Under the pieces are notes generated by a model that searched no databases, was not told the DNA's origin, and worked only from the letters and a program-made list of their open reading frames with translations. A stretch of DNA of 64,000 nucleotides, taken from the NCBI GenBank assembly GCA_910575275.1, contig CAJTEE010000007.1, positions 1 to 64,000 on the forward strand, given 5' to 3'. The first letter of the stretch is position 1. Each line of letters starts with the position of its first letter. Position numbers and translations under genes: made by a program. The stretch is from Lachnospiraceae bacterium (lineage in GTDB: Bacteria > Bacillota > Clostridia > Lachnospirales > Lachnospiraceae). Shown piece by piece: positions 17,095-25,605 of this stretch.

Positions 17095-18912
17095 GTGGAA
17101 CAGTCAAATAAAAAGGCTATTTTCATGAACCAGATCAAAACGTACTTTTCCAAGCCGCAGAACATTATCCTGTTGTTGTTTGGCGTCGTCCTGACCTTTA
17201 CGACCGTGGCGCCGATTGTGGCGATCGTGAAGGATACGCTGATGATCCATCCGGGGACAATCGACGCACACCTGGCGGGGAAGGCGTCCGGTTATACGCT
17301 TGTCAACTACGTGGATCTGTTTACGAGCCGGCTTGCGAAGACGAATCTGTGGAAGCCGCTTTGGAATACGGTCCTACTGGCGATGTTTACCTGCCTGATC
17401 TCCATTCTCTACGGCGGTACGTTTGCCTTCCTCGTGACAAGGACGAACCTGAAATTCAGGAAATATTTAAGCTCGATTTTCATTTTCCCGTACATCATGC
17501 CGCAGTGGACGTTAGCGGTCGTCTGGCAGAACGTGTTCAACAGCAACGCGGTCGTCGGGACCTCCAACGGGCTTTTAGCCTCCCTGATCGGTTTTGAGGC
17601 GCCCAAGTGGTGGTGCCAGGGGCTTTTGCCGAGTGCCGCCGTGCTGGGGCTTCACTATGCGCCCTTTGCCTATATTCTGATCGGCGGCATCTTCCGTAAC
17701 ATGGACGCGAACTTAGAGGAGGCGGCGACAATCCTAGACACGCCGCGCTGGAAGATCATGTGCCGCATTACGCTGCCGATGGTGAAGCCGGCGATCCTCT
17801 CGACGATCCTGCTTGTATTCGGAAGCGCCATGGGAAGCTATCCGGTGCCGCATTATCTGGGGCTTACGACGCTTTCCACGAAGTACATTTCCATGAACTC
17901 GAAGTATACCGGTGAGGCCAGCATCCTGGCGATCATCATGATGATTTTCGGCGTGGCGATCCTGACGATGAACCAGGTCAGCTTAAAAAGCCGCAAAAAC
18001 TATACGACCGTCACCGGCAAGTCCGGCCAGCTCTCGAAGATCAATCTCGGGAAGATCGGCAAGTATGCGATCGCCGCGGTCATGATTGTGCTGACCTTCT
18101 TTACCAGCATCTTTCCGATCCTTTTGTTCGCGTTGGAGACGTTCCTTCCGAACCCCGGCGACTACAGCTTCCTATATACGGGAGATATGAGCGGGCTGAC
18201 GACGAAATGGTGGCTTACGAGTGAGAACGTGACGGAGAACGGCCTGTATGGCCAGCACGGTATTCTCTATAACGGTATGATCTGGCGCGCGTTTGGCGGG
18301 ACGATCCTTGTTTCGGTCTGCTGTGCGCTGATTGCCGGCACGATCGGTACCCTGATCGGGTACGCGGTTGCCAAGAATCGGAGAAGCAAATGGGCCAGCT
18401 ACGTAAACGGCGTGGCGTTTTTGCCATATCTGATGCCGTCCATCGCGGTCGGCGCGGCGTTTTTTATCCTGTTCTCCAATGAGAAGATCAACCTGTTTAA
18501 TACCTATACGCTTTTGATTCTCGCGGGTACTGTCAAATACATACCCTTTGCCAGCCGCAGCTCCTTAAACTCCATGCTGCAGATCAGCAACGAGATCGAG
18601 GAGGCGGCGATTATCCAGGATATTCCGTGGTTCAAGCGGATGGCCCGGATCATCATCCCGATTCAGAAGTCGGCGATCATAAGCGGCTACATGCTGCCGT
18701 TTATGACGTGTCTCAGAGAGCTGTCCCTGTTTTTGCTGCTCTGTACGCAGGGCTTTATCCTCTCGACGACGCTCGATTACTTTGACGAGATGGGCCTTTA
18801 TGCCTTTTCCAGCGCGATCAACCTGATTTTGATCGTAACGATTCTTGTCTTTAATACGCTGGTAAACAAGCTGACCGGTGCGAGCCTTGACGAGGGCATC
18901 GGCGGAAACTAA
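17095..18912 (+). CDS. ABC importer permease, two fused membrane domains (AfuB/ThiP type)
   Basis: A 605-residue membrane protein carrying two complete BPD_transp_1 domains with about six membrane segments each. Both ATPase-docking EAA loops are visible: EEAATILDTPRWKIMCRI near residue 206 and EEAAIIQDIPWFKRMARI near residue 502. The fused arrangement is typical of iron, thiamine, phosphonate and AfuABC-type sugar-phosphate importers. The start is GTG at 17095, 9 bases behind AAAGGAG; an internal ATG 10 codons on is the alternative. It is followed 16 bases later by the ATPase gene. Confidence 0.9.
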   Translation: MEQSNKKAIFMNQIKTYFSKPQNIILLLFGVVLTFTTVAPIVAIVKDTLMIHPGTIDAHLAGKASGYTLVNYVDLFTSRLAKTNLWKPLWNTVLLAMFTCLISILYGGTFAFLVTRTNLKFRKYLSSIFIFPYIMPQWTLAVVWQNVFNSNAVVGTSNGLLASLIGFEAPKWWCQGLLPSAAVLGLHYAPFAYILIGGIFRNMDANLEEAATILDTPRWKIMCRITLPMVKPAILSTILLVFGSAMGSYPVPHYLGLTTLSTKYISMNSKYTGEASILAIIMMIFGVAILTMNQVSLKSRKNYTTVTGKSGQLSKINLGKIGKYAIAAVMIVLTFFTSIFPILLFALETFLPNPGDYSFLYTGDMSGLTTKWWLTSENVTENGLYGQHGILYNGMIWRAFGGTILVSVCCALIAGTIGTLIGYAVAKNRRSKWASYVNGVAFLPYLMPSIAVGAAFFILFSNEKINLFNTYTLLILAGTVKYIPFASRSSLNSMLQISNEIEEAAIIQDIPWFKRMARIIIPIQKSAIISGYMLPFMTCLRELSLFLLLCTQGFILSTTLDYFDEMGLYAFSSAINLILIVTILVFNTLVNKLTGASLDEGIGGN

Positions 18913-18928
18913 AAGGGAGGGAAAATGT

Positions 18929-20581
18929 ATGCCACAGATTACCTTAAAAAATATAACGAAACGCTGGGGAAAGTTTTACGCGGTCGATCATCTGGATCTG
19001 GAAATCGCGGATAACTCCTTCATTACGCTTCTTGGCCCCTCCGGCTGCGGCAAGACGACGATTCTTCGTATGATTGCCGGCCTGGAGACGCCGACGGAAG
19101 GGAAAATCCAGATCGGCGAGCGCGTGGTATTTGACTCGGCCGCCGGCATCAACGTGCCGGCCAACAAGCGCAAGGTGGGCTTTTTGTTCCAGAACTATGC
19201 GCTGTGGCCGAATATGACCGTCTACCAGAATATTTCCTTTGGCCTGAATAACGTAAAGGATACGCTGCCGAAGTACGATTTTGACGCCATGACGACGGGC
19301 GAGCTCATCAAGGCTCTAAAGAGCGGGAAGCGCATCAAGGAGCTCGTGGAGGAGTGCCGCGACAAGCGCGGGAAATTGGACGAGGATAAGGTGTATTTAA
19401 AATTCATTGACGCCTACACACTCTCCATGTATACGGCCAAGACGCTCTACGGCCTTCGGATTCATGAGGCGGCGGATCCGGATGCGGCCGCGAAGGAGAA
19501 GGCGGCGGAGCTTTCGAAAAAGCTGGAGACGCTTCGTGCCTCCTATACCGCGAAGGGGCAGGAGTTAAACGAGGAGTATGCCGTCACGGCGGACGGAAAG
19601 GTACTCACAGAGGAGCGGAAGCTCACGAAGGAGGAGATCGACAAGGCCGTGCGGCGCGTGTCCCGGATCGTCAAGATCGGCATGTTTATGAACCGTTACC
19701 CGGCGGAGCTCTCGGGCGGCCAGCAGCAGCGCGTCGCGATCGCGAGGACGCTTGCGCCGGAGCCGGATGTGCTGTTTATGGATGAGCCGCTCTCCAACCT
19801 GGACGCGAAGCTCAGGCTGGAGATGCGCTATGAGTTGCAGAGGCTGCACGTGGAGACTGGGAGCACGTTTGTCTATGTGACGCATGACCAGATGGAGGCC
19901 ATGACGCTGGCGACGAAGATCTGCCTGGTCAACAACGGCGTCCTCCAGCAGTACGAGGCGCCGCTTGACGTGTACAATCGGCCGGCCAATCTGTTTGTGG
20001 CCGATTTCGTTGGCAATCCGTCGATTAATTTCATTGAGGCGAAGGGGAGCCAGACGGCGGACGGCAGCCTTTCGCTGGCGCTTTTGGATAACAGAAGGGC
20101 CGTCTTCAAGCCGGAGAAGCCCCTGGATATGGCTGCATGGTTTGCAAAGCGGGATCAGGATGAGGCCGCCCTGGAGGCCGCCCGTATGGAGCTTTTGAAG
20201 GACAAGAAAGCCGTGGAAAAGAGCAACAAGGATGAGGCGTTCAAATACCATATCGCCAAGGTGGATGAGTCCGATTACGCGGTCGAGGAGGAGCCGGAGA
20301 TCACCAACGAAGATTTTGTGATCGGCGTGCGGCCGGAGTGTGTGAAGCTGAAAGAGGCCTGCGCGGTCCCAGCGACCATCTACGGCGCGATGCCCACTGG
20401 CATGGAATCCACAGTGAAGCTGCGCATCGGCGAGTATCTGCTGACGGGCGTGATTTTTGGAGGCGTGACCTTTAAGATCGGCGGAGAGACGGGGGTGGAT
20501 ATTGAAGGAAACGACATCCTGCTGTTTGACCGCAAATCCGGGAAATGCATTTCGGCCGGGAGCCTTGCAATCGGGGAGTAA
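18929..20581 (+). CDS. ABC importer ATPase with a large helical-domain insertion
   Basis: A 550-residue ATP-binding subunit of the AfuC/PotA/MalK type. Walker A GPSGCGKTT at residues 36-44, Q-loop FQNYALWPNMT, signature LSGGQQQR, Walker B VLFMDEP, D-loop SNLDAK and switch His in VTHDQMEAM are all present. Two features make it about 200 residues longer than the usual 350. There is a charged insert of roughly 110 residues between the Q-loop and the signature (about 19245-19690), and a Lys/Glu-rich insert in the C-terminal TOBE region (about 20110-20310). The start is the ATG at 18929 behind AGGGAGGG. The catalytic motifs are intact, so it should be functional. Confidence 0.92.
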   Translation: MPQITLKNITKRWGKFYAVDHLDLEIADNSFITLLGPSGCGKTTILRMIAGLETPTEGKIQIGERVVFDSAAGINVPANKRKVGFLFQNYALWPNMTVYQNISFGLNNVKDTLPKYDFDAMTTGELIKALKSGKRIKELVEECRDKRGKLDEDKVYLKFIDAYTLSMYTAKTLYGLRIHEAADPDAAAKEKAAELSKKLETLRASYTAKGQELNEEYAVTADGKVLTEERKLTKEEIDKAVRRVSRIVKIGMFMNRYPAELSGGQQQRVAIARTLAPEPDVLFMDEPLSNLDAKLRLEMRYELQRLHVETGSTFVYVTHDQMEAMTLATKICLVNNGVLQQYEAPLDVYNRPANLFVADFVGNPSINFIEAKGSQTADGSLSLALLDNRRAVFKPEKPLDMAAWFAKRDQDEAALEAARMELLKDKKAVEKSNKDEAFKYHIAKVDESDYAVEEEPEITNEDFVIGVRPECVKLKEACAVPATIYGAMPTGMESTVKLRIGEYLLTGVIFGGVTFKIGGETGVDIEGNDILLFDRKSGKCISAGSLAIGE

Positions 20582-20662
20582 GCTGCAAAGGATTCGCAGA
20601 AGCCGGGAGGGCGGGAGCCTATAGCTTCCGGACACGGAATATATGCTATATTTTAAGATGTG

Positions 20663-20721
20663 GGAAAGCCATAGAGCCGGGCGGCCGCCCTCCGTTCCGC
20701 TTCTATGGTTTTCCTTTTTTT
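20663..20721 (+). terminator. Terminator of the AfuABC-like operon
   Basis: GGAAAGCCATAGA (20663-20675) pairs with TCTATGGTTTTCC (20702-20714) through 13 positions with one G-T pair, followed by seven T. The loop is GC-rich and may fold further. Confidence 0.85.
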
Positions 20722-20804
20722 GCCTTTCCTCTAGTGCTCCATCCGACAGCAGGATGCAGGAGCCGAAAATCGGAGTTTGCTTTTTCTACATTTTAGTAAT
20801 TTTT

Positions 20805-20832
20805 CCCTGTTTTATTTTACAGGGATTTTTTT
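20805..20832 (+). terminator. Small terminator-like hairpin before the dipeptide-binding gene
   Basis: CCCTGT, an 8-base AT loop and ACAGGG are followed by ATTTTTTT. It is either a second terminator or a leader structure, since the next ribosome site begins about 45 bases later. Confidence 0.5.
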
Positions 20833-20889
20833 ATAGTAGAGGCACAGGAACGAAAAATAAAAATATATCAAACAAATGGAGGAAGGACA

Positions 20890-22537
20890 ATGAAAAAGAA
20901 ACTGACAGCGGCATTGTATGGCGGCCGTCATCGCGGCGTCCGCCCTGACCGGCTGCAAGGGCTCCGGAGGAAGCCAGACGGGGGAGACAACGGCGGCGGC
21001 AGCGGCCACGGCAGCGGCAGAGACGGCAGCATCGGAGGCAGAAACGACAGCGGCGGCACAGACCGCGGCAGGGGAGCCGGTCTACGGCGGGACTCTGCGC
21101 TATGCGTCCAGCGTAAACATTTCCACACCTGGCTACACGCCGGAATGTACGGCAAACAACACATTGATTTTCCTGACAACGGCATATGAGTCCCTGCTTT
21201 ACTATAATGAAGCGGGAGAGATGATTCCGAAGCTTGCGGAGTCCTGGGAGACGGATGCGGATGAGCCCAGCATTACCTGGACGCTCTGCTCGGGCGTTAC
21301 CTTTGCGGACGGCGAGCCCTTTAACGCGGAGGCAGTCAAGAGAAATATCGAGGAATACCAGTCGCGTTCGCGTACGGAGGTCGCCAATGTAAAGAGCTGT
21401 GAGGTGATCGATGATACGCACATCAAGATGGTTCTGGAAAACTGGAATTCCGCGACGCTTGAGTCGGTCGGATTCTTCGTTTATTACATGTCTCCAAAGG
21501 CGCTTGAGGATGTCGATTCGCTGTGTGGAAGCTCCTGTGGGACGGGACCGTTCCAGGTGAGCGAATTTAATCCGGGCGTATCCATCAAGTATACGAAGAA
21601 CGAAAACTACTGGCAGGAGGGAAAGCCATATCTGGATGCGGTGGAAATCTACACGTTTGGCGAGACTACGACGATGTGCTCCGCGTTTGAAGCCGGCGAG
21701 TACGACATGATCTATCTGAATTCCTGGGTCCTGGTAAGCGAGCTTGCGGCGAAGGGGCTGTACATTCAGGAGCAGAATTCCTCCGGCCAGGGCGTGACCA
21801 TGACCGGCCTGATCCCCAACAGCGCCAGAGAGGGAACGCCGTTTGCCGACCAGCGGGTCAGACAGGCCATGTGCTACGCGCTTGACGTGGAGGCGCTGTG
21901 CCAGGCTTTCGGCTATGGCTACATGATTCCGACGAATCAGTGGGCGGTTCCGGGCGCGATTACATATGACGAAAGCCTGAACGGTTTCACCTATGATCCG
22001 GACAAGGCGCGTGCACTGCTGGCGGATGCGGGCTATCCGGACGGCTTTGACACAATCCTGACGACCAACGTATCCAACAAGGACATCTTTACGGCGGCCG
22101 CCAATATGCTGGCGGAGGTGGGTATCCGCTGTGAGATTAATCTGGTGGACGACAGCGCGCAGACAAACCTTTACAGCACCGGCACGTGGGATGGCATTAT
22201 GGGTCATTACGCGGCGATTTCCCCGGATCTCGGATTGTACATGGGCCGCCATTTAGATAAGAACGGCGCGTTCTATGCAAAGGGAATCCTGCATCCGGAG
22301 GAGGCGATGGAGCTGCTGGAGAAGATCCGGACTGCCCCGAACGAGGAGGAGAAGCACAAGCTGGAATTCGAGATGCAAAATTACATGTATGATGCGGAGA
22401 ATGGCCAGGTCATTTTCGGAAGACCGATTTTCATCCAGAGCGAGCAGACGTTTAAATACCCCTATGTCATGGATGACTACAGGAGCATCTGCCACAAGGG
22501 CACCTGGGATATTGAAAACTGCTGGTTAGATAAATAA
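20890..22537 (+). pseudogene. Dipeptide/nickel-type solute-binding lipoprotein (DppA-like), frameshifted in its signal peptide
   Basis: A family 5 solute-binding protein, usually the receptor of a Dpp/Opp/Nik importer. The strong ribosome site GGAGGAAGGACA precedes the ATG at 20890, which begins MKKKLTAAL. At about 20917 the frame breaks: the continuation MAAVIAASALTGC (hydrophobic core plus lipobox) is in the next frame, starting at 20918. Removing one base there would restore a normal lipoprotein signal. From 20918 the open frame runs 539 codons to a normal C-terminus. Starting at 20918 would give a signal lacking the basic N-region and without its own good ribosome site. So it is either disrupted or a sequencing error. 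The following permease and ATPase genes are also damaged. Confidence 0.78.
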
Positions 22538-22583
22538 TACAAAGGAAACCGTTACCACTCATACGGCGTTGGGAGGTTTGTCC

Positions 22584-23813
22584 GTGCAAAATAAACTGGT
22601 GAAAATGATCCTCAGACGGATCGTACAATCTCTGATCGGCATCTTTATCGTGACACTTTTTGTGTTCCTTTTGATTCAGCTCGTTCCCGGAGATCCGATC
22701 GTAAACTTTCTGGGGCCGAGCGCCACGGAGGAGCAGATCGCCTATTATACGGAGCTGTTCGGCTACGACAAGCCGGTGCTGGTCCAGTACGTAAAATGGA
22801 TCCAAGGCCTATTCCGCGGTGAGATGGGACGTTCGGTGGCGCTCCAGAAGGAGATTTCCGAGGTGATCTTCCAGAGGCTTGGCATTACCTGTGTCATTGT
22901 ATTTTCGGCATTTGTTTTTGCCGTGATTTTTGGGATCGTGTTCGGTGTGCTGAGTGCAAAGAAGCGCGGAAGCGCCGTGGATTCCTCGATTTCATTCTTG
23001 GCCAATATCGGCATGTCGATGCCGAAGTTCTGGTTCGGAATGATCCTGATCCTGCTGTTTGCGCTACGGCTTAAGCTCCTGCCGACTTCCGGCTACGTAT
23101 CCCTGAAGGACGGCTTTATCGAATGGCTCCGCCATCTGATCCTGCCAGTCATCGTAACCGCGATGGGCCCGCTCGCCTCCTATACGAGGCAGACACGCTC
23201 CTCCATGCTGGAGGTGATCCGTCAGGACTATGTAACCACGGCCAGGGCGAAGGGCCTTGGACAGCGGGAGATCACGCTGCGCCAGAATCAGCTCCGCAAC
23301 GCGCTGATCTGCGAGCCGAAGCTGATTCTGGCGGATGAGCCGACGACGGCGCTGGATGTGACAATTCAGGCGCAGATGCTGGGCCTCATAGGCGAGCTGC
23401 AGAAGCGGCTGAATACGGCGATGATCCTGGTTACGCATGATCTGGGCGTCGTGGCGCAGACCTGCGAGAAGGTGGCTGTCATGTATGCGGGAGAGATCAT
23501 CGAATACGGGACGGCGGAGCACATTTTCAACGGGGCGCACTGGCATCCATATACGGAAGGGCTGTTTAAGGCGATCCCGAAGCTTGACGAGGAAAGCCGG
23601 CGTTTGGAGACCATCGACGGCATGATGCCGGACCCGACGCAGAAGGTGGAGGGCTGCCGTTTTGCGGACCGCTGTAAATATGCGGGAGAGGCCTGTAAAA
23701 AAATGCAGCACATGCAGGAGGCGGAGCCGGGACATTTTATTAAATGCCATCGAATTATCCGGGAAGGTGCAGGAGGGGAGAGCGGATGGAAGACAGAGTC
23801 CTGGTTGAAGTAA
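22584..23813 (+). pseudogene. In-frame fusion of a DppB-type permease N-terminus to the C-terminal half of a DppD-type ATPase
   Basis: The first 240 or so residues are a DppB permease: N-terminal membrane segment, VPGDPIVNFLGP motif, membrane segments and part of the EAA loop (RAKGLGQREI). At LRNALI the text switches to the second half of a DppD ATPase: CEPKLILADEPTTALDVT (Walker B region), VTHDLGVVAQ and the Cys-rich C-terminus. The permease C-terminal membrane part, all of DppC, and the DppD Walker A, Q-loop and signature are absent. The junction at 23302-23310, GCGCTGATC (Ala-Leu-Ile), fits both parents, as in a microhomology deletion. It cannot act as permease or ATPase. The start is GTG at 22584 behind GGGAGG. 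Confidence 0.85.
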
Positions 23814-24829
23814 ACGATCTGAAAAAATATTTTAAAACGTCCAAGGGCATGCTGCACGCGGTGGACGGCATTCATTTCAAAATTAAAAAGGGAACGACAC
23901 TCGGAGTGGTTGGAGAGTCCGGCTGTGGAAAATCAACACTGGGGCGTCTGCTTCTGCACCTGCATGAACCGACAGGCGGTCAGATTCTCTATGACGGAAA
24001 GGACATTACGGCCTGCGGAGACAGGGAGCTTCGGGAGATCCGGAAAAAAATGCAGATGATCTTCCAGGATCCCTCCGCCTCTCTGGATCCGAGAAAGTCT
24101 GTAAAGGAGCTGATCGGGGAGCCGCTTAAAAATTATAAGGCGTGCAGGGACAAGGCGGAGTACGAAACACGGGTGCTGGAGCTTATGAGAACAGTGGGAC
24201 TTTCCGGGCGCTATGCGGACAGCTATTCCCATGAGCTCGACGGCGGCCGGCGCCAGAGAATCGGAATCAGCCGTGCGCTGGCCATGAACCCGGAATTTAT
24301 TGTCTGTGACGAGCCGGTATCGGCGCTTGACGTATCCATTCAGGCGCAGATTTTGAATCTTTTGATGGATCTGCAGGAGGAGAAGGGGCTGACCTATCTT
24401 TTTATCACGCATGACCTGAGTGTGGTAAAGCACATCAGCCATGAGATTGTTGTAATGTATTTAGGGCAGTGCGTGGAGTACGCGAAAACAGCAGAGCTCT
24501 TTAAAAACCCGCTGCATCCCTATACAAAGGGGCTTTTGGAGGCGGTTCCGATTCCAAGTCTAAAGGGAAGAAAGCTTGCCACAGAGGTTATGCGCGGCGA
24601 GCTCACAAGCCCGATCGAGCCGAAGCCGGGCTGCCGCTTCGCGCCGCGCTGCCCGTATGCGACCGCTGCCTGCGAGGGGCGGGACATTCCTCTGAAGGAG
24701 GTGGAGCCGGGGCATTTTGCGCTCCTACCTGGCGCTGACGGGCTGGGTAATCGCCGACCTTCTTCCGGAAAAGGTGAAGACGATGTATCTGACGCATTAC
24801 GGCGTGTTCCGCTTCACCTCCGCGTATAA
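23786..24829 (+). CDS. DppF/OppF-type ABC ATPase with an aberrant C-terminus
   Basis: A 347-residue ATP-binding subunit of a peptide importer. Walker [11 protein letters not shown]-loop [11 protein letters not shown], signature LDGGRRQR (a known variant in this family), Walker [12 protein letters not shown], switch His ITHDLSV and the C-terminal [10 protein letters not shown] cysteine region are present. After VEPGHF near 24716 family members usually end within a few residues; here about 35 unrelated residues follow because the frame runs into other sequence. The catalytic part is complete, but its permease partners are deleted upstream, so it is probably an orphan. Start ATG at 23786 behind GGAGGGGAG, overlapping the fusion gene. 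Confidence 0.8.
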   Translation: MEDRVLVEVNDLKKYFKTSKGMLHAVDGIHFKIKKGTTLGVVGESGCGKSTLGRLLLHLHEPTGGQILYDGKDITACGDRELREIRKKMQMIFQDPSASLDPRKSVKELIGEPLKNYKACRDKAEYETRVLELMRTVGLSGRYADSYSHELDGGRRQRIGISRALAMNPEFIVCDEPVSALDVSIQAQILNLLMDLQEEKGLTYLFITHDLSVVKHISHEIVVMYLGQCVEYAKTAELFKNPLHPYTKGLLEAVPIPSLKGRKLATEVMRGELTSPIEPKPGCRFAPRCPYATAACEGRDIPLKEVEPGHFALLPGADGLGNRRPSSGKGEDDVSDALRRVPLHLRV

Positions 24830-24914
24830 GGCGGGCATGTTCCGCCATGATGTTTTGACGGCATGGACAATGAATAACGCAGGCTTCCCTGTGACCGCGG
24901 ATTATTTTGATTGA
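24717..24914 (+). pseudogene. Coding-looking remnant of unknown origin joined to the dppF 3' end
   Basis: In a frame different from dppF, 65 codons read [18 protein letters not shown] onwards and end ...VTADYFD with a stop. Composition looks coding, but there is no ribosome site or start, and I do not recognise the family. It begins where dppF homology ends, so the join is probably a deletion endpoint. Confidence 0.45.
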
Positions 24915-25107
24915 AATGTGGGATCTGGTCTGGGAGCTCCAAAAGGGCTCCAGGCTTCGGATCGATATTTCCTCCTCGAATTTTCCGGAGTACAGCATCC
25001 ACAGCAATTTTGCAGGCGGCTGGGCCGAGCAGAAAGAGGAGAAGAAGGCGCGGCAGACAATCTGGTTTGGAAACGGGGAGAGCCGGATTGTGCTTCCGGA
25101 AAGGTAA
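24911..25107 (+). pseudogene. C-terminal remnant of a CocE/NonD-type (X-Pro dipeptidyl-peptidase-like) hydrolase
   Basis: About 65 codons, IEMWDLVWELQKGSRLRIDI, then SSSNFPEYSIHSNFAG and finally TIWFGNGESRIVLPE, match the last strand-rich part of the X-Pro peptidase C-terminal domain (PF08530-like). There one expects a lipid-like KGHRIRLEISSSNFP motif and a final RLVLP. The catalytic hydrolase domain is absent. The remnant overlaps the stop of the previous remnant. Confidence 0.6.
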
Positions 25108-25200
25108 AGTTTGTTTTTTAAACATTTTGATTGTATTTTGGTATATATTTTCAACCTCTGGTTTTTTATAATAAAGGAGAGCACACAGGAAAGACGGGAG

Positions 25201-25575
25201 GCGTCATTTGGGTACGCGTCTGTTTTGGAAACAGAGGCGCCCAGAGAGCAGATGACATTTTTCTGTCTTTCCTCCGGGGAGCGGGATCCGGTGGTGGCGC
25301 TTCTGGAGCGGGAGGCGGAGGCATATAATCAGTCAAATCCGTTCGGCGTGGAGCTTTTAATGGAGTCGTATGACGGGGAGCAGTACAATTGTGAATATTC
25401 AGCATTACCTGACAGCATTGTACATGGCGTGGAGGATATGGACAGCGGGGGAAGGATCGAGATTTGCGGCTCGTTTGAGGAAAATCAGCTTTATCTGTAT
25501 GTGATCGACAACGGAAGGGGAATGAGCCCTCTGGTCTCCCGGTTACGCTTGCCAAAAACAGGAAACGTGTTATAA
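25201..25575 (+). pseudogene. In-frame fusion remnant: sugar-type binding protein N-region to histidine-kinase ATPase domain
   Basis: The frame first reads a post-lipobox linker and the first strand and helix of a family 1 solute-binding protein (MTFFCLSSGERDPVVALLER, then EAEAYNQSNP). Near 25390-25400 it changes to a YesM-type kinase ATP-binding domain: LPDSIVHGVEDMDSGG (N box region) and LYVIDNGRGMSP (G1 box). It then stops after LPKTGNVL. Neither half is complete. The two parents are typical neighbours in binding-protein/kinase clusters, so one deletion within such a cluster explains it. Confidence 0.65.
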
Positions 25576-25605
25576 TGAAAGCAGAGTAACGAGGGGAGAC
25601 GGACG

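Noticed and set aside
18878-18928. Longer N-terminus of the importer ATPase
   Set aside because: It overlaps the permease end in another frame and lacks a ribosome site; the ATG at 18929 follows AGGGAGGG and starts the ABC domain correctly.
25111-25200. Hydrophobic N-terminus (FKHFDCILVYIFNLWFF) as a signal peptide for the 25.2-25.6 kb frame
   Set aside because: Low-GC, no ribosome site, and just the in-frame reading of the spacer after the hydrolase remnant.
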